From the NCBI GenBank assembly GCA_036267635.1, contig DATAVR010000071.1, positions 1 to 64,000 on the forward strand: 64,000 nucleotides of DNA, written 5' to 3'. Positions 35,520 to 43,443 of the stretch are shown one piece after another; position 1 is the first letter of the stretch; the number at the start of each line of letters is the position of its first letter. This DNA is from JADGRB01 sp036267635 (lineage in GTDB: Bacteria > Myxococcota_A > Polyangia > Fen-1088). The position numbers and the translations under genes are program-made. The notes beneath the pieces were generated by a model that did not search any database, was not told the DNA's origin, and worked only from the letters and a program-made list of their open reading frames with translations.

Positions 35520-36467
35520 ATGCCGCCGCCAACGCTGCCAGCGCCATCTCCGTCGCCGCGCCGGGCGGCGCTGCTGCTGGCCTTCGCCACGCTGTACTTG
35601 GTTTGGGGGTCGACCTACCTGGCGATCCGGATTGCGGTGGCCACCGTGCCGCCGTTCGTGGCGGGCGCGCTCCGCTTCGCGATCGCCGGCGGCGGGCTCT
35701 ACCTCTTCCTGCGCTTGCGCGGCGCGCGACGGCCGGCGCCGAAGCAGTGGGGCGCGGCGGCCCTGGTCGGCGCGCTGCTGCTGGGCGGCGGCAACGGCCT
35801 CGTCTGCTGGGCCGAGCAGTGGGTCCCGTCGGGCGAGACGGCGCTCATCGTCGCGACGGTGCCGCTCTGGATGACGGCGCTCCCCTGGTTGACGAGGCGC
35901 GCGCAGAGGCCGCACGCGGCCGCGCTGGCCGGGATCGCCATCGGCCTCGGGGGCGTGGCGACGCTGGTCGGTGGCGCGCCGGCGGGCGGGCAGGGGACGA
36001 CCGCGCAGGCGCTGGTCGCTGGGCGAATCGGTCTTCTGCTGGCGAGCCTCTCCTGGTCGGTCGGCTCGCTCTGGTCGCGGCGCTTGCCGCTGCCGGCCGA
36101 GGCCCGGATGGCGACGGCGCTGGAGATGCTGACCGCCAGCCCGCTCTTGGCGCTGGCGGCGCTGGCGACCGGCGAGTGGCGCCGCTTCCACCTCGCCGCC
36201 GTGGCGCCCGGCGGGTGGATCGCGCTCGCCTATCTGGTCGTCTTCGGCAGCCTGGCCGGGTTTGGCTCGTACGTCTTCCTGCTCAAGCACACCAGCGCCG
36301 CGCGCGCGTCGACCTACGCGTTCGTCAACCCGCTGGTGGCGGTGATTCTGGGAAGCGTCGTCGCGGGAGAGGCCGTCGGTCCCCGCACCGGCGCCGCGGC
36401 GCTCTTGATCGTGAGCGCTGTCGGCGCCGTCGTCTGGGGGAGCGGCGTGCGCCGAACGGCCGGCTGA
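35520..36467 (+). CDS. EamA/DMT-family transporter
   Basis: A 315-residue inner-membrane protein with about ten hydrophobic helices in two EamA repeats ('LYLVWGSTYLAIRIAVATVPP' marks the first; 'AYLVVFGSLAGFGSYVFLLK' lies in the second). It belongs to the drug/metabolite transporter superfamily, near YedA-type exporters; the exported metabolite is unknown. The ATG at 35520, 35 bases after accC, was chosen because the first helix starts about 15 residues later. Confidence 0.9.
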   Translation: MPPPTLPAPSPSPRRAALLLAFATLYLVWGSTYLAIRIAVATVPPFVAGALRFAIAGGGLYLFLRLRGARRPAPKQWGAAALVGALLLGGGNGLVCWAEQWVPSGETALIVATVPLWMTALPWLTRRAQRPHAAALAGIAIGLGGVATLVGGAPAGGQGTTAQALVAGRIGLLLASLSWSVGSLWSRRLPLPAEARMATALEMLTASPLLALAALATGEWRRFHLAAVAPGGWIALAYLVVFGSLAGFGSYVFLLKHTSAARASTYAFVNPLVAVILGSVVAGEAVGPRTGAAALLIVSAVGAVVWGSGVRRTAG

Positions 36468-36483
36468 GCGTTATGGTTGTCGG

Positions 36484-36954
36484 ATGCAGACCCGGCCTGT
36501 CGGCCTGCGCCTCATCGTCACCTACAAGATCGTCAAGGCGATCCTGCAGGTGTTGGCGGCGGTGCTCCTCCTCTACGGCGCCGCGCACGGGCTCGGCGCG
36601 CGGCTGGCCGACTTCGCCGAGACGTTGCGGGAGCACGCCGTGCACGCCTGGAGCAACGTCTTTGCCGCGGCGCTGGTGCGGTTCACGCGCTCGCGGCACA
36701 ACCTGACCTTCACGGCCTACGCGCTGCTCGCCGACGCCGTGCTGAGCAGTGTCGAGGGGTGGGCGATCTCGCGCGGCCACACCTGGGGCGAGTGGCTGGT
36801 CGTCGGGACCACCGCCTGTCTGATCCCATTCGAGATCCGCGCGCTCTTGCACCACCTGCGCGTCGGCCGCGTCGTCCTCCTGGTTCTGAACGTCGTCATT
36901 GTCATGTACCTGGTCCGGAACATCCGGTCCCGGCGGCGCGCGCAGCTGCCGTAA
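36484..36954 (+). CDS. DUF2127 family membrane protein
   Basis: A 156-residue membrane protein with four predicted helices and the DUF2127 pattern ('RLIVTYKIVKAILQVLAAVLL', 'YALLADAVLSSVEGWAISRG', 'WLVVGTTACLIPFEI'). The family has no known function. It lies 16 bases after the transporter gene in the same run of genes. Confidence 0.85.
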   Translation: MQTRPVGLRLIVTYKIVKAILQVLAAVLLLYGAAHGLGARLADFAETLREHAVHAWSNVFAAALVRFTRSRHNLTFTAYALLADAVLSSVEGWAISRGHTWGEWLVVGTTACLIPFEIRALLHHLRVGRVVLLVLNVVIVMYLVRNIRSRRRAQLP

Positions 36955-37006
36955 GGCTCCAGGTGGCCTAGAACGTCACCGTGCTAGTCTGCGGGCGATT
37001 GTCGGA

Positions 37007-38332
37007 ATGGTAGCCACGCCGAGCCTCCCCGCCGTCATTGCCTCCCGGTACGTGCCGGTCCGTTTGATCGCGCAGGGCGGAATGGGCGCGGTCTACGAGG
37101 TCGAGCACGCGCGCACCGGCGAGCACCTGGCCCTCAAGGTGCTGCTTTCGGGCGTCGGCGCGTCGGCCGAGGCGCTGAACCGTTTCAAGCGCGAGGCGCG
37201 CGCCTCGGCCCGCATCAAGAGCGATCATGTGGTCCGCGTGATCGATGCCGATGTGGCGCCAGAGCTCGACGGCGCGCCGTTCCTGGTCATGGAGCTGCTC
37301 GAGGGGAGCGATCTCGAGCGCAAGGCGGCCGCCGGGCGGCCGGCGCCGGGCACGGTGGTCGATTGGCTGAGGCAGGTCGCGGTGGCGATCGACAAGGCCC
37401 ACCGGTTGGGGATCGTTCACCGCGATCTCAAGCCCGAGAACCTGTTCCTCACCAGCCGGGAGGACGGGACGCCGATCGTCAAGGTCCTCGACTTCGGCAT
37501 CGTCAAGATGACCGATGAAGGGACCGGCGCTACGGGCTCGGGCCAGATCCTGGGGACGCCGCAGTACATGGCGCCCGAACAGGTCTCCACCAATGCCCGG
37601 ATCACGCCGGCGACCGATCGGTACGCGCTGGGTTTGGTGGCCTACCGCCTTCTGACCGGCGAGAGCTATTACCAGGGCGACGTCATGAAAATTCTCGCCC
37701 AGCTCCTGCACGAGCCGCTGCAGCGCCCCTCCCAGCGACACGCCGAGCTGGGTACCGCCATCGATTCCTGGTTCGCCCAGGCCTGCCACCGCTCGCCCGA
37801 GGAGCGCTTCGCGTCGGCGGCGGAGCAGGTGGAGGCGCTCTCGGCGGCGCTGGGCCTACCGACCCTGGCGATCGATCCGTCGTCGGGTCTCCGGGTGGTC
37901 GCGCTCTCCGGCCCGACGCCGCGCCGGGACTCGCGCCCGGCGCTCGCGCTCGGCCTCGCTGTCGTGCTGGCCGCGGGCGCCATCGCGGCGGTGGTGATCT
38001 CTTGGCGTCCCGTTGTCGGTCGATCTGGCGAGGTCGTCTCGTCGACACCGGCGACTTCGCCGTCTCTGCCGCCCTCGCCCTCGCTGCCGCACGCGCCGTC
38101 CGTCCCGTCTGTCCCACCCGCCGCGACTGTTCCGCCTGCCGCGACGGCCGCCGCGGTTCCGCCGACCGGTAAACCCCTCACCGAGGCGGCGGCGCTCGAT
38201 TCCAGGCGCGGTCCGTCGCGGTTGCGGCATAGTGCGCCTCGTGCCTCCGCCGCGAAGGCGACATCGTCCAACGAGCCGACGGTGGCCACCGACAAGACCT
38301 CCGTGGCCGATCCGTACGCCGACCAGAAGTAG
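37007..38332 (+). CDS. Ser/Thr protein kinase with one transmembrane helix
   Basis: A 441-residue Hanks-type kinase. Kinase domain at residues 14-285 with the Gly loop 'IAQGGMGAVYEVEH', Lys 44, catalytic D140 in 'IVHRDLKPENL', DFG D162 and 'GTPQYMAPEQ'. One membrane helix (about 308-328) is followed by a Pro/Ser/Thr-rich extracytoplasmic tail without a recognisable sensor. All catalytic residues are present. It lies 52 bases after the DUF2127 gene. As an active pThr source it is a candidate input for the FHA regulator at 49313, though nothing in the sequence links them directly. Confidence 0.9.
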   Translation: MVATPSLPAVIASRYVPVRLIAQGGMGAVYEVEHARTGEHLALKVLLSGVGASAEALNRFKREARASARIKSDHVVRVIDADVAPELDGAPFLVMELLEGSDLERKAAAGRPAPGTVVDWLRQVAVAIDKAHRLGIVHRDLKPENLFLTSREDGTPIVKVLDFGIVKMTDEGTGATGSGQILGTPQYMAPEQVSTNARITPATDRYALGLVAYRLLTGESYYQGDVMKILAQLLHEPLQRPSQRHAELGTAIDSWFAQACHRSPEERFASAAEQVEALSAALGLPTLAIDPSSGLRVVALSGPTPRRDSRPALALGLAVVLAAGAIAAVVISWRPVVGRSGEVVSSTPATSPSLPPSPSLPHAPSVPSVPPAATVPPAATAAAVPPTGKPLTEAAALDSRRGPSRLRHSAPRASAAKATSSNEPTVATDKTSVADPYADQK

Positions 38333-38369
38333 CTCGCCGAAGCCGCGCGCCGGGGCTGCCTCCGCCCAT

Positions 38370-38801
38370 CTATCTTTTGGCGAGCAGCATGAGCGTGGGT
38401 GCCGGCCGAGCGGGGCGCTGGTCGCGGCTGCCCGCCGCGAAATCCTCCGAGAGCCAGGTCATGCTCATCGCCGGCGAATCAAACGCCGCGCAGATGCGCT
38501 TGCCGCCTGGGACGGGGAGATCGCTGACGTGGCTGTCGCCGTCGAGGAGACGCAGCGGCGTTGCTTGCTCGGCCGTCGCGCTCGGACAGACCGAGCTGCC
38601 GTCGCCGCTGTCGTCGACGAGGTAGAGCGTCGCGGTCCCTTCCCCGCCCGTGCTGATGTGGACCAGGGCCGGCCCGCTCGCGAGCGCGGCGCCGCGCACA
38701 TCGAGCGCGCCGGGTTGCGTGACCTCCGGCAGGGGTGTGGTGCTGCAGCCGAGACCGGCGAGAAAGAGTGACGTCGCGAGGGTGATCATTTTGCGGTTCA
38801 T
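38370..38801 (-). CDS. small lipoprotein preceded by a sigma54 promoter
   Basis: A 143-residue lipoprotein (MNRKMITLATSLFLAGLGC, Cys 19). The mature part is beta-rich ('GPALVHISTGGEGTATLYLVDD', 'KRICAAFDS') and has no family I recognise. It is preceded by a -24/-12 element at 38852-38867 and two GGACGTCC palindromes further upstream, so it is probably regulated by a sigma54 activator. It converges with the kinase gene, 37 bases apart. Confidence 0.65.
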   Translation of the reverse strand: MNRKMITLATSLFLAGLGCSTTPLPEVTQPGALDVRGAALASGPALVHISTGGEGTATLYLVDDSGDGSSVCPSATAEQATPLRLLDGDSHVSDLPVPGGKRICAAFDSPAMSMTWLSEDFAAGSRDQRPARPAPTLMLLAKR

Positions 38802-38851
38802 GGCCGAGGCTCCTTTTTCGTTTCCGTCCGTGTCGTTCGAATCGGAGCTAC

Positions 38852-38867
38852 AGCAAGGCGCGGACCA
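38852..38867 (-). promoter_or_regulatory. sigma54 (-24/-12) promoter candidate
   Basis: On the minus strand, TGGTCCGCGCCTTGCT: the invariant GG (38866-38865) and GC (38854-38853) are 10 bases apart and TTGC is complete. Predicted start about 41 bases before the ATG at 38801. Confidence 0.55.
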
Positions 38868-38937
38868 ACCCGCGATCGGCCAAAAGCCGCGTCGAGAACC
38901 GGCGATCGGCGCGGAAGAGCCAGCCCACCGGCAGGTC

Positions 38938-38956
38938 GGACGTCCAACGGACGTCC
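38938..38956. promoter_or_regulatory. tandem GGACGTCC palindromes, possible activator site
   Basis: Two identical 8-base palindromes GGACGTCC at 38938-38945 and 38949-38956, 11 bases apart (one helical turn) and about 75-100 bases upstream of the sigma54 element at 38852. They differ from the TTGCGCAA-type boxes of the neighbouring promoters. Confidence 0.4.
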
Positions 38957-38986
38957 ACGCGCGCGAGCCCGCACCCCTATTGGCCG

Positions 38987-40750
38987 CTACCGCCGGATGC
39001 CAGCGGTCGGCACGACGGACCAGGTGGTGCCGTTCCAGTGCAGGAGGGTTCCCGTGGCGCCGACGATCCAGGCGTCGCCCGGGCCGGACCCCCAAACGCC
39101 CGCGAGGTAGTTCGCGGTGGGGCTCGAGACGGTCGACCAGGTTGCGCCGTCCCAGTGCAGGATCGAATTGCCGACGACCCAGACGTCGTCAGGTCCGCTC
39201 CCCCACACGCCGTTGGGATAGCCGTCGGCTGGGGTCGAGAGGGTCGACCAGGCTGCGCCATTCCAATGCAAGATCGTAGCTCCGCCGGTCGTGGTGTTCC
39301 CGACCACATAGACGTCGCTCGAGCTGCTGCCCCACACGCCCCAGAGAGCCGAGGCAGTGCCGCTGGCGCTCGGCGACCAGGCGGTGCCGTCCCAGTGGAC
39401 GATGGTGCCCGCGTCGCCGACGGCCCAGACGTCGTCGGGCGCGCTCCCCCACAGGTGGTAAAGAGCTTTGCTCGACACGCCAGTCGAGACCGACCAGGCG
39501 GCGCCGTCCCAGTGCACGATGGCGCCATTCGTATCGACTGCCCAAACGTCGTCTGCGCTGCTGCCCCACACGCTGTTGAGAGAGCCGCTGAGGCCATCGG
39601 AGGACGCGGACCACGCGCTCCCGTTCCAGTGCACGATGGTGCCAAAGTCCCCCACGGCCCAGACGTCGTCGGCGCTGCTGCCCCACACGCTCCAGAGGGG
39701 GTGGGTCGTGCCGCTCTCGACGGACGACCAGAGGGAGCCGTCCCAGTGAAGCATCGTCGGCGACGCAGTTGCCGGCGAGCCCTGGATGACCGTTCCGACG
39801 GCCCAGACGTCATCGGGACCGCTGCCCCACACGGAGACGAGGGCAGGGCTTGTCTCAAGCAAGGTTGCCACCGTCGAGCAATCTGTGCTCGCAGGCCAGC
39901 AGCTCGCCGAAACGGCTCCGAGCGCCGGACAGGCAACGGGCGCGGTCGGATTGGTGCATGTCGGAAGGCACGCCTCGTTCGAACAGTCGTAAAAGCTCAG
40001 ATCATCGATCCAGAGATCCACGCTGGTAGGACCGACCGAAAACTGGACGCCCGTGAGCTGCGTCGGATCCCAGGTCGCGGAGCCCACGATCACGTTGCCG
40101 TTGGCGTCGTCTTTGCCGGCGAGCTGCGCGAGCGCGCTGTAGGGCACGGAGTACTGAACCCAGTCATCGCTGGTGCTGGTGATGATGAACGAGAAGTCAT
40201 TGTCGCAGTTGTACGTGGTCGCACCGTCCGCACACAGACCGCCCCGGCTGACTGGTACCGTCGCAGCGAGGGGGATGTTCACGTCCACGTAGGGCGCGTT
40301 GGTCTTCATCCAGAACGTGACGCCGCCGGTGGCGCTTGCATCGTAGGGCCTCCCCACGCCGCCGGTGTAGTTCAGGAACAGGCTCATCTCGGCCCAATCC
40401 GTGAACCCCGAGGCGGTCATCTGGGCCGCCATCCGGCTGTCGCCGCGTCCCCCGGGGATTTGCGACATGGTGAAGGTCGCTCCCTGCGCCGGGCTGAGCG
40501 TGCCTTCGGTGCCGTCTGCGACCGTGTACCAGCTCCCGCGCCGCCCACCCGATTCGCAGATCGAACCGTTGCCGTCTTCCATGTCGTCAATCATCAGTGG
40601 ATCCGAGCAAGCGGTGGCTACCCCCCTGGAGGGCGGAGCGCCGGAGCCGCCGCAGCTCGCCACCACGGAGATGGCGAAGAGCAGCACGGCCGGAAGGACC
40701 GCTCGAGCGGCGCGCGAGCGTGCACCAGAAAGAACACAAAGGTCGGGCAT
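38987..40750 (-). CDS. lipoprotein: one binding module plus seven-bladed propeller
   Basis: A 587-residue secreted lipoprotein (lipobox SVVASC). Residues about 45-265 form a CBM11-like module ('LMIDDMEDGNGSICESGGRR' ... 'VDLWIDDLSFYDC'). A Cys-rich hinge (about 268-300) leads to seven repeats of about 40 residues, each starting like 'VWGSSADDVWAVGDFGTIVHW', i.e. a seven-bladed beta-propeller of the WD/tachylectin look common in Polyangia. No catalytic residues are evident. Inferred role: surface glycan binding. Nearly the whole gene is a diverged duplicate of the neighbouring gene at 40947. Preceded by a sigma54 promoter at 40791-40806. Confidence 0.8.
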   Translation of the reverse strand: MPDLCVLSGARSRAARAVLPAVLLFAISVVASCGGSGAPPSRGVATACSDPLMIDDMEDGNGSICESGGRRGSWYTVADGTEGTLSPAQGATFTMSQIPGGRGDSRMAAQMTASGFTDWAEMSLFLNYTGGVGRPYDASATGGVTFWMKTNAPYVDVNIPLAATVPVSRGGLCADGATTYNCDNDFSFIITSTSDDWVQYSVPYSALAQLAGKDDANGNVIVGSATWDPTQLTGVQFSVGPTSVDLWIDDLSFYDCSNEACLPTCTNPTAPVACPALGAVSASCWPASTDCSTVATLLETSPALVSVWGSGPDDVWAVGTVIQGSPATASPTMLHWDGSLWSSVESGTTHPLWSVWGSSADDVWAVGDFGTIVHWNGSAWSASSDGLSGSLNSVWGSSADDVWAVDTNGAIVHWDGAAWSVSTGVSSKALYHLWGSAPDDVWAVGDAGTIVHWDGTAWSPSASGTASALWGVWGSSSSDVYVVGNTTTGGATILHWNGAAWSTLSTPADGYPNGVWGSGPDDVWVVGNSILHWDGATWSTVSSPTANYLAGVWGSGPGDAWIVGATGTLLHWNGTTWSVVPTAGIRR

Positions 40751-40790
40751 TGATTTTTTCCTTGTTCGAGGAGCGATGTGCCGTGCAATG

Positions 40791-40806
40791 AGCAACTGGC
40801 GGGCCA
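40791..40806 (-). promoter_or_regulatory. sigma54 (-24/-12) promoter
   Basis: On the minus strand, TGGCCCGCCAGTTGCT: GG (40805-40804), ten bases, GC (40793-40792). It differs from the mannanase promoter at 49144-49159 only inside the spacer. Predicted start about 30 bases before the ATG at 40750. Confidence 0.65.
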
Positions 40807-40858
40807 ACGCAAAACGCGGCCGTCCGAGCAAGCGATGCGCACCTTCGGCTACGAACTG

Positions 40859-40906
40859 TTCGCGCGTTGCGCGAAGAAGGCGCGTGGTGCGCAAGACGTG
40901 CGCAAC
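40859..40906. promoter_or_regulatory. cluster of TTGCGCGAA/TGCGCAA boxes, probable enhancer site
   Basis: A perfect inverted repeat TTCGCGC-gtt-GCGCGAA (40859-40875) and two direct TGCGCAA boxes at 40888 and 40899, 11 bases apart. The cluster lies 55-115 bases upstream of the sigma54 promoter at 40791, the usual enhancer distance, and resembles the cluster at 49215-49268. Confidence 0.5.
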
Positions 40907-40946
40907 TGCGGCACCGGACACCCCTTCACCGCAGCAGTTAGCCGGA

Positions 40947-43439
40947 CTACTGGATCCCGGCGGTCGGGACGGCCGACCAGGCGGTGCCGTCCCAGTGGAG
41001 GAGCGTGCCCGTGGAACCGACGATCCAGGCGTCGCTCGGGCCGGAGCCCCAAACGCCGGCGAGGTAGTACGAAGCGGGGTTGGGTACGGTCGACCAGGTT
41101 GCGCCGTCAAAGTGCAGGATCGAATCGCCAACGACCCAGACGTCGTCAGGACCGCTCCCCCATACGCTGTTGGGGTAGCCGTCGGCCGGGGTCGAGACGG
41201 TCGACCAGACCGCGCCGTTCCAGTGCAAGATCGTAGCTTCGCCGGTCGTGGTGTTCCCCACCGCATAGACGTCGCTCGAGCTGCTCCCCCAGACGCCCCA
41301 AAGAGCCGACTCGGTGCCGCTCGCGCTGGGCGACCAAACGGAGCCGTCGTAGTACAAGATGGTGCCGGCGTCGCCGACGGCCCAAACGTCGTTCGGCCCG
41401 CTTCCCCACAGGCGGTAAAGAGCACCACTGGAGACGCTCGTGGTGACCGACCAGGCCGAGCCGTCTCCGTGCACGATGGTGCCCTTCGCGCCGACCGCCC
41501 AGATGTCGTTGGCGGCACTGCCCCACACGGCGCTCAGGCTGGACTGGGTGGCCACCGACATCGCGGAGGACCACCCGGTGCCGTCCCAGTGAACGATTGT
41601 TCCAAAGTCCCCCACGGCCCAGATGTCGTCGGAGCTGCTGCCCCACACGCCCCAGAGGGGGTGGGCGGTGCCACTCTCAGCAGACGACCAGACGGAGCCG
41701 TCCCAATGAAGCATCGTTGGCGACGCAGCTGCCGGCGAGCCCTGGATGACCGTTCCGACGGACCAGACATCATCTGGGTCGTTGCCCCATACCTGAGTGA
41801 GGATAGCGTTCGTTCCGAGCAGGCTTGACAGGTTCGAGCAGTCCGTTCCGGCGGGCCAGCAGTTTGCGGAAACGGCTCCGAGCGCGGGGCAGGCGACAGC
41901 CGCCGGATCGCCGCAGGTGGGAAGGCAGGTCTCGCCGGCGCAATCGTAGAAGCTCAGATCGTCCACCCAGAGATCGAAGCTTGGGAATGGCTGATAGACG
42001 TTGAACTTGATGCCGGTGAGGTGCGTCGGATCCCACGGCGCCGAGCCCGCGATCAAATTGCCGTTGGCATCAGATTTTCCGTTGAGCTGCGAGAGCGCGC
42101 TGTGCGGCACGTGGTACTGAACCCAGTCATTGCTGGGGCTGGTGATATAGAACTCAAAATCGTTGTCGCAGTTGGCGGTAGTCGCGCCGTCCAAGCAGGT
42201 GCCCCCGCGGCTCACCGGCGTCGTCTCGGAAATAGGGAGCGCTACGACCACGTCGGGCGCGTCGGTCTTCATCCAGAATGTGATGCCGCCACTCGCGCTT
42301 TCATCGTAAGGCCCCCCAATCCCGGCGGTGCCTTCGTTCAGAAACAGTCCCAATTGTGCCCAGGAGGTGAACCCGGAGGCGGTCATGTGGGCCGCTATTT
42401 GGCTGTCGTCGCGACCCCCGGGGATTGGCGTCATGACGAAGCTGGCTCCATGTACGGGAGAGAGCGTGCCTTCTGTGCCATCTGCGACGGTGAACCAGGT
42501 TCCGCTGCGGCCTCCCGAGTTGCAGATCGTGCCGTTACCGTCCTCCATGTCGTCGATCATCTGCGGATCCGAGCACCAATTTGCGGCCGCGGCACAGTTG
42601 GTCACCGTCGTCCGACAAGCCGCGGGATAGTTGGCGCCCGCCGGGCAAGAGAGCGTAAAAGCCGGATCCGTGCAGGTCGGTTTGCAGCCGCCGGTCGTGC
42701 AGAGGTAGAAGCTCACGTCGTCGACCCACACGTCGAACGCCGCTCCCGGTCCTACAAAGAACTCAACGCCGAGGAGCTGTTGGGGATTCCACGTGGCGGT
42801 GCCGCCATTTATCTGGGCCAGGGCGGCGAAGGGCACGTAGTACTGCGTCCAGTCAGGGCTCGGCGCGGTAATCTCGAATGAGAAGTGGCTGTTGCAATTC
42901 GGATTGGTTGCGCTGGCCACGCAGCTCCCTCCGTTCTTCAAGAGGACCGTCTCCGGAATGAGGAACTCGATGGACACCGAAACGTTGCTCTTCATCCAGA
43001 ACGTGATCCCGCCCGTCGAGCTCGCGTCGTAGGTCTTGGTCGCGGTGCCCTGGGCGTCAAAGTCGAAGCCCATGAACGCGCCAAAATCGGTGAAGCCGGA
43101 GCCCGTGAAGCGAGCCGCGTAGTGGCTCTTCCCCCGGCCTCCCGGGATCATGGCCGGAGTGAAGGGCGTGCCCTGGGCCGGGTCGAGCATGGTACTGGTG
43201 CCGTCTCCAACGGTGAACCAGTATCCGTGCCGCCCGTCCAAGTTGCAGATGTCGCTGGTCCCGTCTTCCATGTCATCAATCAGCCATCCTGTCGGGTCGT
43301 AGCAGGGCGGGGGTGGCGTCCCGTCGTGGATGCCGAAGACGGCGTTGCAACCGCCCGCCAACGTGGCGGCGGCGACGAACGCCAGACGAAGCTCGCGGGG
43401 GTTGAATGAAAAGCGCAGCATGTCGCGGCGTGCTTGCAT
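40947..43439 (-). CDS. lipoprotein: two binding modules plus seven-bladed propeller
   Basis: An 830-residue secreted lipoprotein (lipobox TLAGGC). Two tandem CBM11-like modules (about 45-275, 'LIDDMEDGTSDICNLDGRHG', and 290-515, 'MIDDMEDGNGTICNSGGRSG') are each followed by a short Cys-rich stretch, then seven propeller repeats ('VWGSSSDDIWAVGD' type). The second module and the propeller are closely similar at DNA level to 38987-40600, so one arose from the other by tandem duplication. It starts 4 bases after the next gene's stop, in an operon of three (46919 to 40947). No enzyme motif seen. Confidence 0.82.
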   Translation of the reverse strand: MQARRDMLRFSFNPRELRLAFVAAATLAGGCNAVFGIHDGTPPPPCYDPTGWLIDDMEDGTSDICNLDGRHGYWFTVGDGTSTMLDPAQGTPFTPAMIPGGRGKSHYAARFTGSGFTDFGAFMGFDFDAQGTATKTYDASSTGGITFWMKSNVSVSIEFLIPETVLLKNGGSCVASATNPNCNSHFSFEITAPSPDWTQYYVPFAALAQINGGTATWNPQQLLGVEFFVGPGAAFDVWVDDVSFYLCTTGGCKPTCTDPAFTLSCPAGANYPAACRTTVTNCAAAANWCSDPQMIDDMEDGNGTICNSGGRSGTWFTVADGTEGTLSPVHGASFVMTPIPGGRDDSQIAAHMTASGFTSWAQLGLFLNEGTAGIGGPYDESASGGITFWMKTDAPDVVVALPISETTPVSRGGTCLDGATTANCDNDFEFYITSPSNDWVQYHVPHSALSQLNGKSDANGNLIAGSAPWDPTHLTGIKFNVYQPFPSFDLWVDDLSFYDCAGETCLPTCGDPAAVACPALGAVSANCWPAGTDCSNLSSLLGTNAILTQVWGNDPDDVWSVGTVIQGSPAAASPTMLHWDGSVWSSAESGTAHPLWGVWGSSSDDIWAVGDFGTIVHWDGTGWSSAMSVATQSSLSAVWGSAANDIWAVGAKGTIVHGDGSAWSVTTSVSSGALYRLWGSGPNDVWAVGDAGTILYYDGSVWSPSASGTESALWGVWGSSSSDVYAVGNTTTGEATILHWNGAVWSTVSTPADGYPNSVWGSGPDDVWVVGDSILHFDGATWSTVPNPASYYLAGVWGSGPSDAWIVGSTGTLLHWDGTAWSAVPTAGIQ

Positions 43440-43443
43440 GTCG

